Below the pieces are notes generated by a model that ran no database searches, was not told where the DNA came from, and saw nothing but the letters and a program-made list of their open reading frames with translations. This document shows positions 1-9,098 of a stretch of 26,309 bases of DNA, piece by piece. The translations under genes were made by a program, and so were the position numbers. Every line of letters begins with the position of its first letter. Position 1 is the stretch's first letter. Source of the stretch: JAFEDN01 sp963697455 (GTDB lineage Bacteria; Pseudomonadota; Gammaproteobacteria; Coxiellales; Coxiellaceae); assembly GCA_963697455.1 (NCBI GenBank), contig CAVOOI010000042.1, positions 1 through 26,309 on the forward strand. The letters run 5' to 3'.

Positions 1-549
1 CTGACACGGCCCGGGTACCAGCGAACAGGCGTTCGCCCGCACCCGCCGCGTGTCAGACCCCCAGGCCGACAGAAGGCCGGCGATCGCCGCCTCGACGTCG
101 ACCCCGACGGCGGTGTTCAACCGGGTGGCGACCCTCCAGAAGGGCTCGCCCCACCGGCGGTCGGCGATGGTGGCCCCCCGGGTGACGCCACCGCGCAGCT
201 CCACGTCGACCACCCGCCGTTCCCAGGTGGCAAGCCCGGGCTCGAGGAGCAGGGCGGCGGCCAGGCCGTCGTCGTCGACAGGCGCTCCCCCACCCGGCGC
301 TCGTAGGCGTCGAGGTAGAACTGCAGCACCGACCACACGAAGCGGGCCACTTCGGAGGTGCCGGCCTGGATGCGGGCCAGCTCCGGCGCCCGCAGCAGGG
401 TCTGGTGGGTGACGTCGAGGCCGACGACGCCGAGCAGCAGCCGGCGGACATCACCAGTTGCGCCGCTTCGAGGTAGTGGGCGATGTTGGCCTCCCCGAGG
501 GCGCTGACGTTGCCCGGCACGGCGAAGGCGCCGCCCATAACAATCTCCG
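1..549 (-). pseudogene. Nucleoside hydrolase C-terminal fragment, GC-rich, frameshifted
   Basis: Fragment of an inosine/uridine-preferring nucleoside hydrolase, an enzyme family that cleaves the N-glycosidic bond of nucleosides for purine/pyrimidine salvage. Reading leftwards from ~549, the frame gives EIVMGGAFAVPGNVS, a hallmark internal segment of the family. It shifts near 445 to GLDVTHQTLLRAPELARI and VARFVWSVLQFYLDAYERR, then shifts again near 300 to a tail including NTAVGVDVEAAIAGLLSAWG that runs off the window start. The N-terminal half with the DxDxxxDD metal site is absent: homology stops at the folded element at 547-681. GC content is about 70%, far above the rest of the window, and the wording is actinobacterial in style. 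It is either a transferred remnant or, quite plausibly, a chimeric contig end. The family call is fairly sure from motifs; origin is inference. Confidence 0.6.
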
Positions 550-681
550 CCGCCGCGCAAGCGCGCCAGCTAACGGGTGGCGGCGGAGTCCTTTTGCACG
601 CGCAGCGCAGCGAGCATGTAAAAGGACGCAGTCGACAGGCCCCGAAATGCGGTCTATCCGCAACGTGCTTGGCGGCGGCGG
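547..681 (-). repeat. Folded repeat element E3 (two covarying stems, conserved internal loop)
   Basis: Imperfect palindrome with an outer stem of about 15 bp (547-562 with 667-681, one bulged G at 557) and an inner hairpin (588-601 with 614-627, 12-nt loop). Between the stems lie two unpaired strands that match elements E1 and E2 near 20.1-20.4 kb. Read on the minus strand, the first strand holds GCGG and CGGGGCCTGTCGAC (644-631); the second holds CACCCGTTAGCTGGCGC (579-563). The stems are GC-rich and unrelated in sequence to the AT-rich stems of E1 and E2. One end coincides with the truncation of the nucleoside hydrolase fragment. Function is unknown. Confidence 0.6.
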
Positions 682-787
682 GAATACTTAACGATGTTTG
701 GGTAAAATTTTCCAATCGAAATATTAACAGTGTGTGGGAAAAAACTTTAAAGAGTACTAAAATTATGATTCCAAAGGAATTTGAACT
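682..787 (+). promoter_or_regulatory. surE upstream region
   Basis: AT-rich stretch between element E3 and surE. It carries a ribosome binding site of the type AAAGGAA at 773-779, nine bases before the surE ATG. No convincing sigma-70 -35/-10 pair stands out. The truD gene often found upstream of surE in gammaproteobacteria is not present. Confidence 0.35.
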
Positions 788-1531
788 ATGTTAAGGATCT
801 TATTATGTAATGATGACGGTGTTTACGCCAAAGGTTTGGCAGTATTGGCGGATACATTGCGAGAAATCGCTCATGTCCATGTGGTGGCCCCAGATCGAAA
901 TCGTAGCGGCGCCAGCAATTCGTTAACACTCACTCATGCGCGTTAAATATTTAGAAAACGAAATGATCAGCGTCGAGGGTACTCCGACAGATTGCGTACA
1001 TGTCGCGATTACCGGCTCTTACGCCGTGTACCTGATATGGTAGTGTCTGGTATCAACGCCGGAGCCAATCTAGGCGACGATGTATGGTATTCGGGCACTG
1101 TAGCGGCGGCGATGGAAGGACGTTTTTTAGGTTTGCCGGCCATTGCGGTTTCCCTAGTCGGAGACCATCAGCAATATTACACCACCGCCGCCATGGTCGT
1201 TTACAAAATCATCGAAAGATTGCAAGTCGAACCCCTGCCGGGAGCTACCATTTTAAATGTTAATGTGCCAGATTTGCCTTATGGGGAATTACAAGGGTTT
1301 GAGGTGACGCGCCTCGGCACGCGCCACAGCGCCGAGCCGACCATTCGGCAATTAGATCCGCGCGGTCATCCCGTTTATTGGGTAGGGCCCGCAGGCGCAG
1401 CCGCTGATGCCGGCCCTGGAACAGATTTTGCCGCGGTTGCGCAAGGACGAGTGTCCATAACGCCGATTCGCATTGATTTAACCCATTATGAAGTATTCGA
1501 TCAACTCACCCCATGGGTGCAAAAATTGTGA
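788..1531 (+). CDS. surE: 5'/3'-nucleotidase SurE, two frameshifts
   Basis: SurE is a metal-dependent nucleotidase that dephosphorylates nucleoside monophosphates and is linked to stationary-phase survival. The start MLRILLCNDDGVYAKGLAVL carries the catalytic NDDG metal site near residue 8, and GASNS follows near residue 42. The frame breaks near 940 (the local frame hits TAA), continues as RVKYLENEMISVEGTPTDCVHVAIT, breaks again near 1013, and then runs intact as RRVPDMVVSGINAGANLGDDVWYSGTVAAA to the stop. The joined length of about 247 codons fits the family. The ATG at 788 is chosen because it directly precedes the conserved N-terminus and has an AAAGGAA site. The next gene is nlpD; the pcm gene usual between surE and nlpD is missing. 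The two indels offset each other, which fits sequencing error as well as decay. Confidence 0.88.
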
Positions 1532-1532
1532 G

Positions 1533-2188
1533 ATGGCTTAATAATTATTGGATTCTGCGGGCTTGTTTGTGGATGTAATGAGTATCACGCACCGGCGCCC
1601 GTCATCAATGCATGGCTCCAACCTCAAGAACAGAGCGCGGATTAAGTAGTCCGCAAAGGCGATACAATTTATTCGATTGCTTGGCAATTCGGTTTAAATT
1701 ATTTAGTATTGGCACAGGAAAATCATTTGCAAGTTCCTTACCGGATCTATGCAGGCCAGCATTTAAAAATGACGACAATTGCGCGTGGCGCTGCAGCCCC
1801 GGTAAAAACTGCACCCACTTCTATTGCAACTTGGCAATGGCCAGCAGTTGGCAAAGTAATCCAAAAGTATTCTTCAGTATTAGGCGGAAATGCGGGTATT
1901 AATATTGCGGGACGGTTAGGCTCCCCAGTGCGTGCTGCTTTATCTGGAGAGGTGGTATATAGTGGTGATGGCGTGCGGGGTTATGGAAATTTAATTATTA
2001 TTAAACATAGCCGCCATTATCTAAGTGCGTATGCTTACAATCAGCGGTTATTGGTAAATTTAGGTCAGAAGGTCCATACTGGTCAGCCTATTGGCACGAT
2101 GGGAAGTGATGCCGCAGGTCAGGTGATGTTGCATTTTGAAATTCGTTACGATGGCAGGCCGGTTGATCCATTGAGGTTTTTACGTTAA
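1533..2188 (+). pseudogene. nlpD: NlpD-type murein hydrolase activator lipoprotein, disrupted
   Basis: NlpD-family proteins are outer-membrane lipoproteins that activate cell-division amidases through a degenerate M23 (LytM) domain. Translation from 1538 gives a lipoprotein signal (LIIIGFCGLVCGC, lipobox cysteine ~13), a LysM domain (RKGDTIYSIAWQFGLNYLVL, ~1649-1760) and a C-terminal LytM domain (about 1900-2188: GSPVRAALSGEVVYSGDGVR, then HFEIRYDGRPVDPLRFL). Two lesions are visible. The ATG at 1533 is out of frame by one base with the signal peptide. An in-frame TAA at 1643-1645 sits just before the LysM domain, where a tyrosine codon would be expected. The LytM part lacks the full zinc-ligand set, as is normal for activators. 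The gene lies two bases after surE and just before rpoS, the usual nlpD-rpoS order. Disruption may be real or a sequence error. Confidence 0.75.
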
Positions 2189-2225
2189 TGCTCAATCTTT
2201 ACACCGGGAGGAATCAGAATGACAG

Positions 2226-3306
2226 ATGAAGTCTAAACCCAAAACAAAAAAAATCAAACCCAGCGCTAAGGTGGCTGCACATGATCATGTCGAAGAGACC
2301 AAGCGCTGCTGGAAGTTGAACATCAGTCAAAAAAGAAGAAAATCTGCAGCCCAAGATAATCAAGTATTATTCAGCCGGCCTTCTTCAATACGTCGCCAGC
2401 AACTGAAGATAGCATGGCGAAAATCAAGAAGAAGGTTGCCGCTCAAGAAGACAGCGCTCCTTCAGGGTTGGAACACGACCCCACCCGTTTATATTTACAT
2501 GAATTAGGCTATAAACCTTTATTGACCGCTGAAGAAGAGTTGACGGTTGCGCGCCGTATTCGCAAAGGCGACTTGTTAGCCCGAACAAAAATGATTGAAT
2601 CTAATTTGCGTTTAGTAGTTAAAATTGCTCGGCATTATTGTTATCGCGGTTTAGATTTATTGGATTTAATTGAAGAAGGCAATTTAGGTTTGATGACGGC
2701 GGTTGAAAAATTTGATCCTGAGCGTGGATTTCGTTTTTCAACTTATGCGACATGGTGGATTCGCCAAACTATTGAGCGAGGCATCATGAATCAGGGCCGA
2801 ACCGTGCGATTACCTATTCACGTTCAAAAAGAATTGAATATTTATTTGCGTGCTGCGAAAGAATTAACTAAAACCTTGGACCATGATCCTACTCCTGAAG
2901 AAATTGCTGAACTCATCGATCAACCGATTGAAGAAATTCAACGGGTAATGGCGTTAGCAACTGAAACAACTTCATTGGATGATGATGAATCCAGCCAGGA
3001 TCAACGCAAACCTTCACTGGCGGAAACCTTGGCGGATGATCATATTTTAGATCCCGCGCTTTTAATCCAAGATGATGATTTAAAGCATCATGTTGAAGAA
3101 TGGCTAGATAGCTTAGGTAAACGTCAGAACGTGAAATCATTATCCGTCGTTTTGGTTTAGCTGGCCATGAGCCGGCCACTTTAGAAGACGTTGGCAAAGC
3201 CGTTGGCTTGACTCGCGAGCGCGTCCGTCAACTTCAAATCGATACTTTAAAAAGATTAAAAGAGATGATCAAAGCAGCCGACCACACCGATGAACACGAT
3301 GGCTGA
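2226..3306 (+). CDS. rpoS: RNA polymerase sigma factor RpoS, frameshifted
   Basis: Stationary-phase/stress sigma factor of the sigma-70 family. Region 1.2-2 is unmistakable: DPTRLYLHELGYKPLLTAEE, MIESNLRLVVKIARHY, LLDLIEEGNLGLMTAVEKFD, then RFSTYATWWIRQTIERGIMN. Regions 3 and 4 follow, ending with the region 4.2 helix-turn-helix VGLTRERVRQLQIDTLKRLK at about 3205-3264. The frame breaks near 3127: without correction it stops at 3160, but the next frame restores IIRRFGLAGHEPATLEDVGK and ends at TGA 3304-3306. The N-terminal ~60 codons are poorly conserved and contain further frame changes. An alternative ATG at 2219 follows a strong GGAGG (2208-2212) but stops after five codons, so the true start could be 2219 with an indel. 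In Legionella and Coxiella RpoS shapes the infection cycle; here it sits beside nlpD. Confidence 0.9.
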
Positions 3307-3370
3307 TATTTGCTGTCGTGCGTAATTACGGGTACAATTTGGCTCAGTATCTCTTACCGGTATAGTCATT

Positions 3371-3574
3371 ATGTCAGAACTAAAAGTATCAGAAGCTAAG
3401 CAAGCGTGCACCCGCAGGCGTTATGAAGTTAGTCATGATCAATTACCCTTGTGTTGCCCTCTTCCCGATCAGCGTTTGTGGGATGCTCATCCCCGAGTAT
3501 ATTTGCCTATCGAAAACACTGGTTTTATCACATGCCCCTATTGTGATGCTGAATATCATTTGAATGAGAAATAA
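3371..3574 (+). CDS. Small CHCC zinc-finger domain protein
   Basis: A 67-residue protein of the zinc-finger CHCC type, related to the C-terminal domain of the mitochondrial complex I subunit NDUFS6. The expected ligands are visible: a cysteine/histidine pair in the first half (CCPLPDQRLWDAHPRVYLPI, with the His in the conserved HPRVYL) and CPYCDAEY near the end. Such proteins are widespread in proteobacteria and often lie beside LPS or respiratory genes; no precise role is known to me. The start is supported by conserved length and by the preceding short intergenic region (3307-3370), which carries a TACAAT-like -10 at about 3331-3336. The protein is intact, unlike its neighbours. Confidence 0.75.
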   Translation: MSELKVSEAKQACTRRRYEVSHDQLPLCCPLPDQRLWDAHPRVYLPIENTGFITCPYCDAEYHLNEK

Positions 3575-3586
3575 CTGAGAAAGGGC

Positions 3587-4879
3587 ATGAGGACTGAGAG
3601 TCAATTATTAAGCTTTAAAACTTTAAATTATAGATTTGAAAAAACCGCACTTTATTTCTTACTATTGACCGGGCTTTGTTCACCTCTATCCATTACTGCC
3701 ACCGATTTTTCCATGGCTTTAGCCGCCACTTTTTGCGTACTCTCAGGATGCTTTATGCGCCATTTCAATAACTTAAAGCACAATCCAATCGTTTGGTGTT
3801 CGGTATGGATCGTTTTAATGGTTGCAATTTCAATGACTTGGAGTATCGCCCCTTGGGAGAGCGTTTATCTGCGTTGCATAAATATTCTAAATTACTCTAT
3901 ATCCCTTTCTTAATACCCTTATGCGCCGATAAAAAATGGCGCGATCGTATCCTGGTAGCTTTCTTAGTCGGGGTATCCATTACTGTGCTCTTCTCTTATC
4001 TGAAAGTCTGGGGAGGCTTGCGATTCGGCAGTAATCCGGACCAATCTGCGGTTTTTACAGTCATATTGAAACCAGTTTTTTAGTCGCTTTCGCCAGTTAT
4101 TTATTAGCGGGGTATGCATGGACCAAACCGCGTTGGCGTACAGTTTGTTTGATCTTGATTGTGATATTTTCTTATCAAGAATTTTTTATTAACGATGGGC
4201 GCACTGGATGGGCTGCTTATTTGGTGTTATTAATATTATTTGCGATGCAAATGACTGGTTGGAAGGGACTATTGCTGGGGGCGGGGATGGCGGTGCTTTT
4301 AGGGAAGTTGTATTACCTGTCACCCACTTTTCAGGGTCTGATTAAAGAATCAGCACACGATATTAAACAATATCAAATGGGTTACAGTCAAACCTCACTA
4401 GGCTATCGATTGAGCTTTGATTCGCTCAGTTGGAAATTATTAAAACAAAAGCCGGTGATCGGCTATGGGGCGGGTAGCTTTGGAACGGCTTCGCAACAGA
4501 TGGGTGGTATACAGGGATGGGGGGAGTTTACCCGACTCCGCACAATGAATATTTGATGATGATGACAGAATTTGGAGCGGTGGGCCTTCTATCCTTATTG
4601 TTATTGTTTGGCCTCCAGTGGCGATTCAGTTTTCGCTTAGGGGAAATGAGGCTATTTTCTCAGGGATTTTTGTTGATATTTATGATGAGCTCATTTTACA
4701 ACGCATTTTTATATTCTAGTGAGCGGACATTTTTTTGTCTTATTTACGTCGGTATTTTTTGCTGTTTTAATCAGGAAAGGGACCGAAGTAACTTCCCAGC
4801 TACGCTCAGCCTGGAAAGTTATTTCTGTCCCTTCCTAAAGGACGCTGTTTCCCAGTTCTTCAGAAACGTATACCGGTAA
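3587..4879 (+). CDS. waaL: O-antigen ligase / Wzy-type polymerase family protein, three frameshifts
   Basis: Polytopic inner-membrane protein of the O-antigen ligase family (Wzy_C domain), which joins O-polysaccharide to lipid A-core on the periplasmic face. The diagnostic periplasmic-loop motif PTPHNEYLMMMTEFGAVGLL occurs at about 4526-4585, preceded by DGRTGWAAYLVLL and a large loop with LSFDSLSWKLLKQKPVIGYG. Many hydrophobic segments span both halves. The frame changes near 3873, 4050 (within a T run) and 4525 (within GGGGGG), so the gene is read only by joining four segments. The ATG at 3587 follows GAGAAAGGG. It converges on a glycosyltransferase at its 3' end. Association with waaF, hldE and hldD supports an LPS role. 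Ligase versus polymerase cannot be told from sequence alone. Confidence 0.75.
4773..4836. repeat. Long imperfect hairpin between convergent LPS genes
   Basis: Arms 4773-4796 and 4813-4836 pair over about 23 base pairs, with one C-T mismatch, one G-T pair and two single-base bulges, around a 16-nt loop. There is no flanking T run, so it is not a standard intrinsic terminator. It lies inside the last codons of waaL and contains the likely stop of the opposing glycosyltransferase, so a bidirectional termination or decay-protection role is possible. It shares no loop motif with the E1-E3 elements. Confidence 0.5.
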
Positions 4880-5584
4880 ACATAATTAGCTCAGGATAAT
4901 TCCAGCCCAGCCGTCGCCACCCCCCTTTAATTAAATACCATTTACACCATGCCCAGGGTGGATTGAAAATTATTCGGTAGAGATTGAATTTATTGCCGCC
5001 CACTAGCAGGTCTCTTGCTGCAAGGGAAGTGTAAAAATTTAATTTATGCTGAATTTCAGCTTGAGTATGAAACGTAAAATAGTGGCTGCGCCTTTTAAAT
5101 CACCTATGTTTTTATAACCGGAATAACTTTCGTGTACTAGGCTGGTATTGGCAAAGGAATTTTGATTTTTATTGACCAGTCTGACTGGAAAGTCTGGAGA
5201 TTCACAAGGAAATACGCCGTGGACCCGCCTACCCAGCGCAACCCAGTCTCTACGCAGCCTGTATGCATCCAGAGTGAAGCCTATTTGTTTAAGAGTTTGG
5301 ATATGTTGGATGAGTTCCTGGTCGGGTATCTCGTCAGCATCTAAAAAGAAAACATATTGATATAGGCATAGCGATAAAGCATAACTTCGTTGATCTTTGA
5401 AGTTGTCAAAGGGTCGAAAATGCCATTGAGCACCCCATTTTTCAGCGATAGCGCGAGTGCCATCTTGGCTGCCGCTATCGAGTAAAATGATTTCATCCGC
5501 TATGGAAGTGATAATACTTAAAATAGTCTCTAAATACCGTTCACTATTTTTGACCAGCATATAAAAAGATAATTTTTCACTCAT
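4819..5584 (-). CDS. Family 2 glycosyltransferase, WaaE/KdtX-like, frameshifted
   Basis: GT-A fold family 2 glycosyltransferase of the type that adds a sugar to the LPS inner core. The N-terminus MSEKLSFYMLVKNSERYLE and the segments DEIILLDSGSQDGTRAIAEK and VFFLDADEIPD show the nucleotide-sugar site and the DxD motif. HESYSGYKN lies in the acceptor half. The frame ends at 5039, but the next frame continues with SHYFTFHTQAEIQHKLNFYT and LIKGGGDGWAGIIL; a third carries NYVYRYTFLKNWE to a stop at 4819-4821. These match the expected C-terminal layout, so two single-base shifts (near 5093 and 4890) are inferred. The ATG at 5584 overlaps the waaF stop by 8 bases, and translational coupling is likely. 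The exact sugar is unknown. Confidence 0.75.
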
Positions 5585-6638
5585 ATAAAGATTTGATCTG
5601 CTTGTCAACACTGGCAATCACTGTAGCCGGCTTCAAATCTTGCATGCAGCGCCAGTGGCCCAGCGGACATTCGCGTTTCATGCATGGTCTACAAGGTAAA
5701 TCTAGAAATAGCGATTCATAATTTACAGCCAGCGGGGGAGTAATATCAGCCGGCGTGGGCCCGTACACCGCGACGATGGGCCTTTCTAAAGCTGCGGCGA
5801 TATGCATTAGCCCAGAATCATTACTGACTACAATGGTGGCTAAAGATAACAAATCAATTGCTTCAGCTAGGGTAGTTTTGCCGGTTAGGTCCTGGCAATT
5901 TTGTCCAGTTAAAGCATTCACTTCTGTAGAAATGGCTTGATCGTGAGCTGAGCCGAATAACCACACTGTCCAGCCTTGCTCGATTTTGTTCTGAGCGACT
6001 TCGGCGAAATATTTCGCCGGCCAGCGTTTGCTTGGACCAAATTCTGCTCCTGGCGCAATAATGAGCAGGGGTTGGTGGGGACGCTGTAATCCGTATTTTT
6101 GTAAAGTGAGGTCTAGTTTCTCTGCGGCGATTTCCAGCCGCGGCCAAGGTAAAGAGGCGGGCAGGGGTGCGTCCGCCGGTAATCCTAGCGCGGCAAAACG
6201 CTGAAACATGAGTGGCCAACGTTTTTTATCTAACCGTCTGCCATCATTGAGCAGGAGGCGCCGCGGCCATTCGCCGTACCAACCGGTACGTTGGGGAATA
6301 TGCGCCCAAAAAGGGGCTAGCGCTGATTTCAGGGAATTGGGAATAAAAATAACTTGATCGTAATTTTGCGCCCGTAATTGCTTGCCTAGCTGGAACCGTT
6401 GGCGTAAATGGAACTGTCCATGTCCAAAAGGAGAGACGCGGGATTGCGCTACCTCCGGCATTCGCTCCAATAAACCTTGGCTCCAGGCCGGCGCCAGCAC
6501 ATCAATAGTGACCGCAGGATCTTGCTGCTTAAGCAATTTAAATAGGGATTGGGCCATTACCATATCGCCTACCCATGCGGGGCCTACTACCAGAATTCGT
6601 TTAGAGTTATTTTTGAGCAATTTATACCTTCTCATCAT
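5577..6638 (-). CDS. waaF: ADP-heptose:LPS heptosyltransferase II
   Basis: Family 9 glycosyltransferase that transfers the second L-glycero-D-manno-heptose onto the LPS inner core from ADP-heptose on the cytoplasmic side. The 353-residue protein is intact and of normal length. N-terminal KRILVVGPAWVGDMVMAQSL, central RTGWYGEWPRRLLLNDGRRL and LLIIAPGAEFGPSKRWPAKY, and the ADP-heptose-binding segment VVSNDSGLMHIAAALERPIV are typical. A cysteine-rich tail (CRPCMKRECPLGHWRC) is common in WaaF. The gene diverges from hldE across a 55-base gap and overlaps the downstream glycosyltransferase. A TATAAT match on the minus strand at 6655-6650 would leave only a few bases of leader before the double ATG; that promoter is tentative. 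Confidence 0.9.
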   Translation of the reverse strand: MMRRYKLLKNNSKRILVVGPAWVGDMVMAQSLFKLLKQQDPAVTIDVLAPAWSQGLLERMPEVAQSRVSPFGHGQFHLRQRFQLGKQLRAQNYDQVIFIPNSLKSALAPFWAHIPQRTGWYGEWPRRLLLNDGRRLDKKRWPLMFQRFAALGLPADAPLPASLPWPRLEIAAEKLDLTLQKYGLQRPHQPLLIIAPGAEFGPSKRWPAKYFAEVAQNKIEQGWTVWLFGSAHDQAISTEVNALTGQNCQDLTGKTTLAEAIDLLSLATIVVSNDSGLMHIAAALERPIVAVYGPTPADITPPLAVNYESLFLDLPCRPCMKRECPLGHWRCMQDLKPATVIASVDKQIKSLYE

Positions 6639-6693
6639 TCACAATTAGGATTATACTATACGCTATTTTGCGTAGAGGATAAATATCTGAACT

Positions 6694-8127
6694 ATGTCAC
6701 ATCATCTTATTCCTAATTTTGCATCTGCCCGGGTATTAGTTTATGGCGATATTATGCTAGACCGGTATTGGTACGGGGAAGCATTGCGAATTTCGCCCGA
6801 GGCGCCGGTCCCGGTTGTACATGTGCGCAATCATGAAATACGTCCGGGAGGAGCGGCTAACGTTGCTTTAAACGTGGCGAGTCTAGGAGGGCAGGTCACC
6901 GTACTTGGATTAGTGGGTGAAGACCTCGAAGCGCAGCAATTACGCACCGCTTTGAGTGAACAAGGCGTGGGTTGTGAGCTATTGGCGGTTCCTGGCTGCC
7001 CCACCGTCACTAAGCTGAGAGTCATTGGCCAACAACAACAATTACTGCGTATGGATTTCGAAGAGGCCTTTCATCATGTGGATGATTCTTCTCTAATTTC
7101 AGCTTTTCAGCGCGAATTACAGCGCTCTCAGGTAGTGGTATTGTCCGATTATGCGAAAGGGGCTTTACATCATTCGCCGATGTTAATTGAAATCGCTCGC
7201 CAACAAGGAGTTCCGGTATTAGTAGATCCCAAAAGCCGTGATTTAAATCGTTATCGGGGCGCGTCTCTCATTACCCCCAATAAACTAGAGTTTGAAAATA
7301 TTGTAGGTGTTTGTCGAGATGAAGCTGATTTAATTCTCAAGGCCCAAGCAGTGATTAAAGCCTATGACCTAGGCGCTTTGTTAGTGACTCTGGGCAAAGA
7401 TGGTATGATTTTAATTGAGAGTCAGGGTGACGCGCAGCATTTTAGTGCTAAAGCTCGAGAAGTATATGATGTCACCGGCGCAGGCGATACTGTAATCGGA
7501 GTGATCGCGGCAATGCTGGCCGCAGGCCGGGAATTAAAAGAAGCGGTGCAAATGGCGAATATCGCCGCCGGTTTAGTGGTGATGAAATTAGGTGCGGCGA
7601 CGATCAGTGTACCTGAGCTACGCCGTGCAGTGTTACGCCAGGGCGGTATTTTTGAGGGCATTTTGACGGAAGACGAGTTGTTAGTTGCCGTGGCTGACGC
7701 ACGGGCGCATGAAGAAAAAATTGTGATGACTAACGGCTGCTTTGATATTTTACACGCGGGTCATATTCAATATTTATTGCAGGCCAAAGCCCTGGGTAAA
7801 CGGTTGGTGGTCGCTGTAAATGATGATGCTTCGGTAAGCCGCTTAAAAGGTTCCTCGCGTCCGCTCAATCCATTATTAGAGCGGATGACCGTATTAGCAG
7901 GATTGCGCGCGGTGGATTGGGTCGTGCCATTTTCCGAAGATACCCCGGCCCGGTTAATTGGTCAGGTATTACCGGATATTTTGGTGAAAGGCGGTGATTA
8001 TCGTCCCGATCAAATTGCCGGCGCTGATCAAACCATCGCCCACGGTGGAGTTGTGCGAATTTTAGATTTTCGTGCAGGATGTTCAACCTCTAACATCATT
8101 AATAAAGTAAAGGAGAAAATTATATGA
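6694..8127 (+). CDS. hldE: Bifunctional heptose-7-phosphate kinase / heptose-1-phosphate adenylyltransferase
   Basis: HldE catalyses two steps of ADP-heptose synthesis: phosphorylation of D-glycero-beta-D-manno-heptose-7-phosphate at C1, and later adenylylation of the 1-phosphate. At 477 residues it has full length. The ribokinase-like domain (~1-315) has GDIMLDRYW (18-26), PGGAANVALN (51-60) and the catalytic GAGD (262-265). The cytidylyltransferase-like domain (~340-477) has NGCFDILHAGH (347-357) with the HxGH nucleotide-binding signature. It overlaps hldD by four bases (ATGA), so the two are coupled. Besides LPS, this pathway's intermediates are known innate immune ligands in other bacteria; here that is only background. 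No lesion is seen. Confidence 0.95.
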   Translation: MSHHLIPNFASARVLVYGDIMLDRYWYGEALRISPEAPVPVVHVRNHEIRPGGAANVALNVASLGGQVTVLGLVGEDLEAQQLRTALSEQGVGCELLAVPGCPTVTKLRVIGQQQQLLRMDFEEAFHHVDDSSLISAFQRELQRSQVVVLSDYAKGALHHSPMLIEIARQQGVPVLVDPKSRDLNRYRGASLITPNKLEFENIVGVCRDEADLILKAQAVIKAYDLGALLVTLGKDGMILIESQGDAQHFSAKAREVYDVTGAGDTVIGVIAAMLAAGRELKEAVQMANIAAGLVVMKLGAATISVPELRRAVLRQGGIFEGILTEDELLVAVADARAHEEKIVMTNGCFDILHAGHIQYLLQAKALGKRLVVAVNDDASVSRLKGSSRPLNPLLERMTVLAGLRAVDWVVPFSEDTPARLIGQVLPDILVKGGDYRPDQIAGADQTIAHGGVVRILDFRAGCSTSNIINKVKEKII

Positions 8128-9092
8128 TTATAGTCACTGGTGCGGCTGGTTTTATCGGCAGTAATCTCATCAAAGGATTAAATGCTGCGGGTTACGACAA
8201 TGTTTTAGCGGTGGATGAATTAACCGACGGGCATAAATTTCAAAACCTTGCGGCGGTGAACTGCATGGATTATCAGGATTGCGAAGATTTTTTAACCAAA
8301 ATTCAAAATAAATCAGCTTTTCCTGAAAAAATTGACGCCATCTTTCATCAAGGCGCCTGCTCAGTAACGACGGAATGGAACGGTCGTTATATGATGCACA
8401 ATAACTATGAATATTCCAAACACCTATTGCATTATTGTCTAGAGCAAAAAATTCCTTTTATTTATGCTTCCAGCGCCGCGGTTTATGGCGCGAGCACGGT
8501 TTTCAATGACCGTGCTCCTCAGCAATTACCGATCAATGTCTACGGCTATTCAAAGTGGCAATTCGACCGCTATATGTTGCGCCAATCCATGCAGTCGCAA
8601 GTGGTTGGGTTACGTTATTTTAATGTTTATGGACCGCATGAACAACATAAAGGTTCAATGGCCTCTGTGGCTTTTCATTTTATGAATCAGTTGAAGACTG
8701 GAGATGAAGTGAAATTATTTGCGGGCGCTGAGGATTACAAGGATGGAGAGCAATTGCGTGATTTTATTTTTATTGATGATATAGTCAAAGTGAACTTGTG
8801 GTTTTTGCAGAATAGCCATTTGCCGCAAGCGCGCGGAATCTTTAATGTGGGCACTGGAAAAGCGCGCACTTTTAATGATTTGGCTAAAAAACTAATTCAA
8901 TTAAAAGGCAAGGGTAAAATCCGTTATGTTCCTTTTCCAGAACATTTAAAAGGCGCTTATCAAAGTTTCACCCAGGCGGACCTCACCTCATTGCGCCGTA
9001 TCGGCTATGACCAGCCTTTTACCAGTTTAGAAGAAGGCCTGGAAAGTTATTATAATAGTTTCCATGGCATAGAAAGGTGTTCCATCACCTAA
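8124..9092 (+). CDS. hldD: ADP-L-glycero-D-manno-heptose-6-epimerase
   Basis: Extended short-chain dehydrogenase/reductase that converts ADP-D-glycero- to ADP-L-glycero-D-manno-heptose, the donor used by WaaF. The Rossmann motif GAAGFIG is at residues 6-12, the catalytic YGYSK at 140-144, and the family markers DELTDGHKF (31-39) and YFNVYGPHEQHKGSMASVAF are present. The length of 322 residues is normal for the family. It is the second gene of a coupled hldE-hldD unit and converges with icmX, with only six bases between stop codons. No terminator hairpin is evident in that gap, so transcripts may read into each other. Confidence 0.95.
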   Translation: MIIVTGAAGFIGSNLIKGLNAAGYDNVLAVDELTDGHKFQNLAAVNCMDYQDCEDFLTKIQNKSAFPEKIDAIFHQGACSVTTEWNGRYMMHNNYEYSKHLLHYCLEQKIPFIYASSAAVYGASTVFNDRAPQQLPINVYGYSKWQFDRYMLRQSMQSQVVGLRYFNVYGPHEQHKGSMASVAFHFMNQLKTGDEVKLFAGAEDYKDGEQLRDFIFIDDIVKVNLWFLQNSHLPQARGIFNVGTGKARTFNDLAKKLIQLKGKGKIRYVPFPEHLKGAYQSFTQADLTSLRRIGYDQPFTSLEEGLESYYNSFHGIERCSIT

Positions 9093-9098
9093 AACTGG

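Noticed and set aside
50..794. Several long open frames on both strands in the GC-rich start (50-412, 117-560, 458-691, 483-794).
   Set aside because: They are by-products of high GC and of the palindrome; only the joined minus-strand frames show protein-family similarity.
2226..2507. A separate 93-residue lysine-rich protein before rpoS.
   Set aside because: Its first part is best read as the variable RpoS N-terminus and its second part is rpoS coding sequence in the wrong frame.
5863..6219. A 118-codon minus-strand frame inside waaF.
   Set aside because: It lies in a different frame of a complete, well-conserved waaF gene and shows no family similarity.
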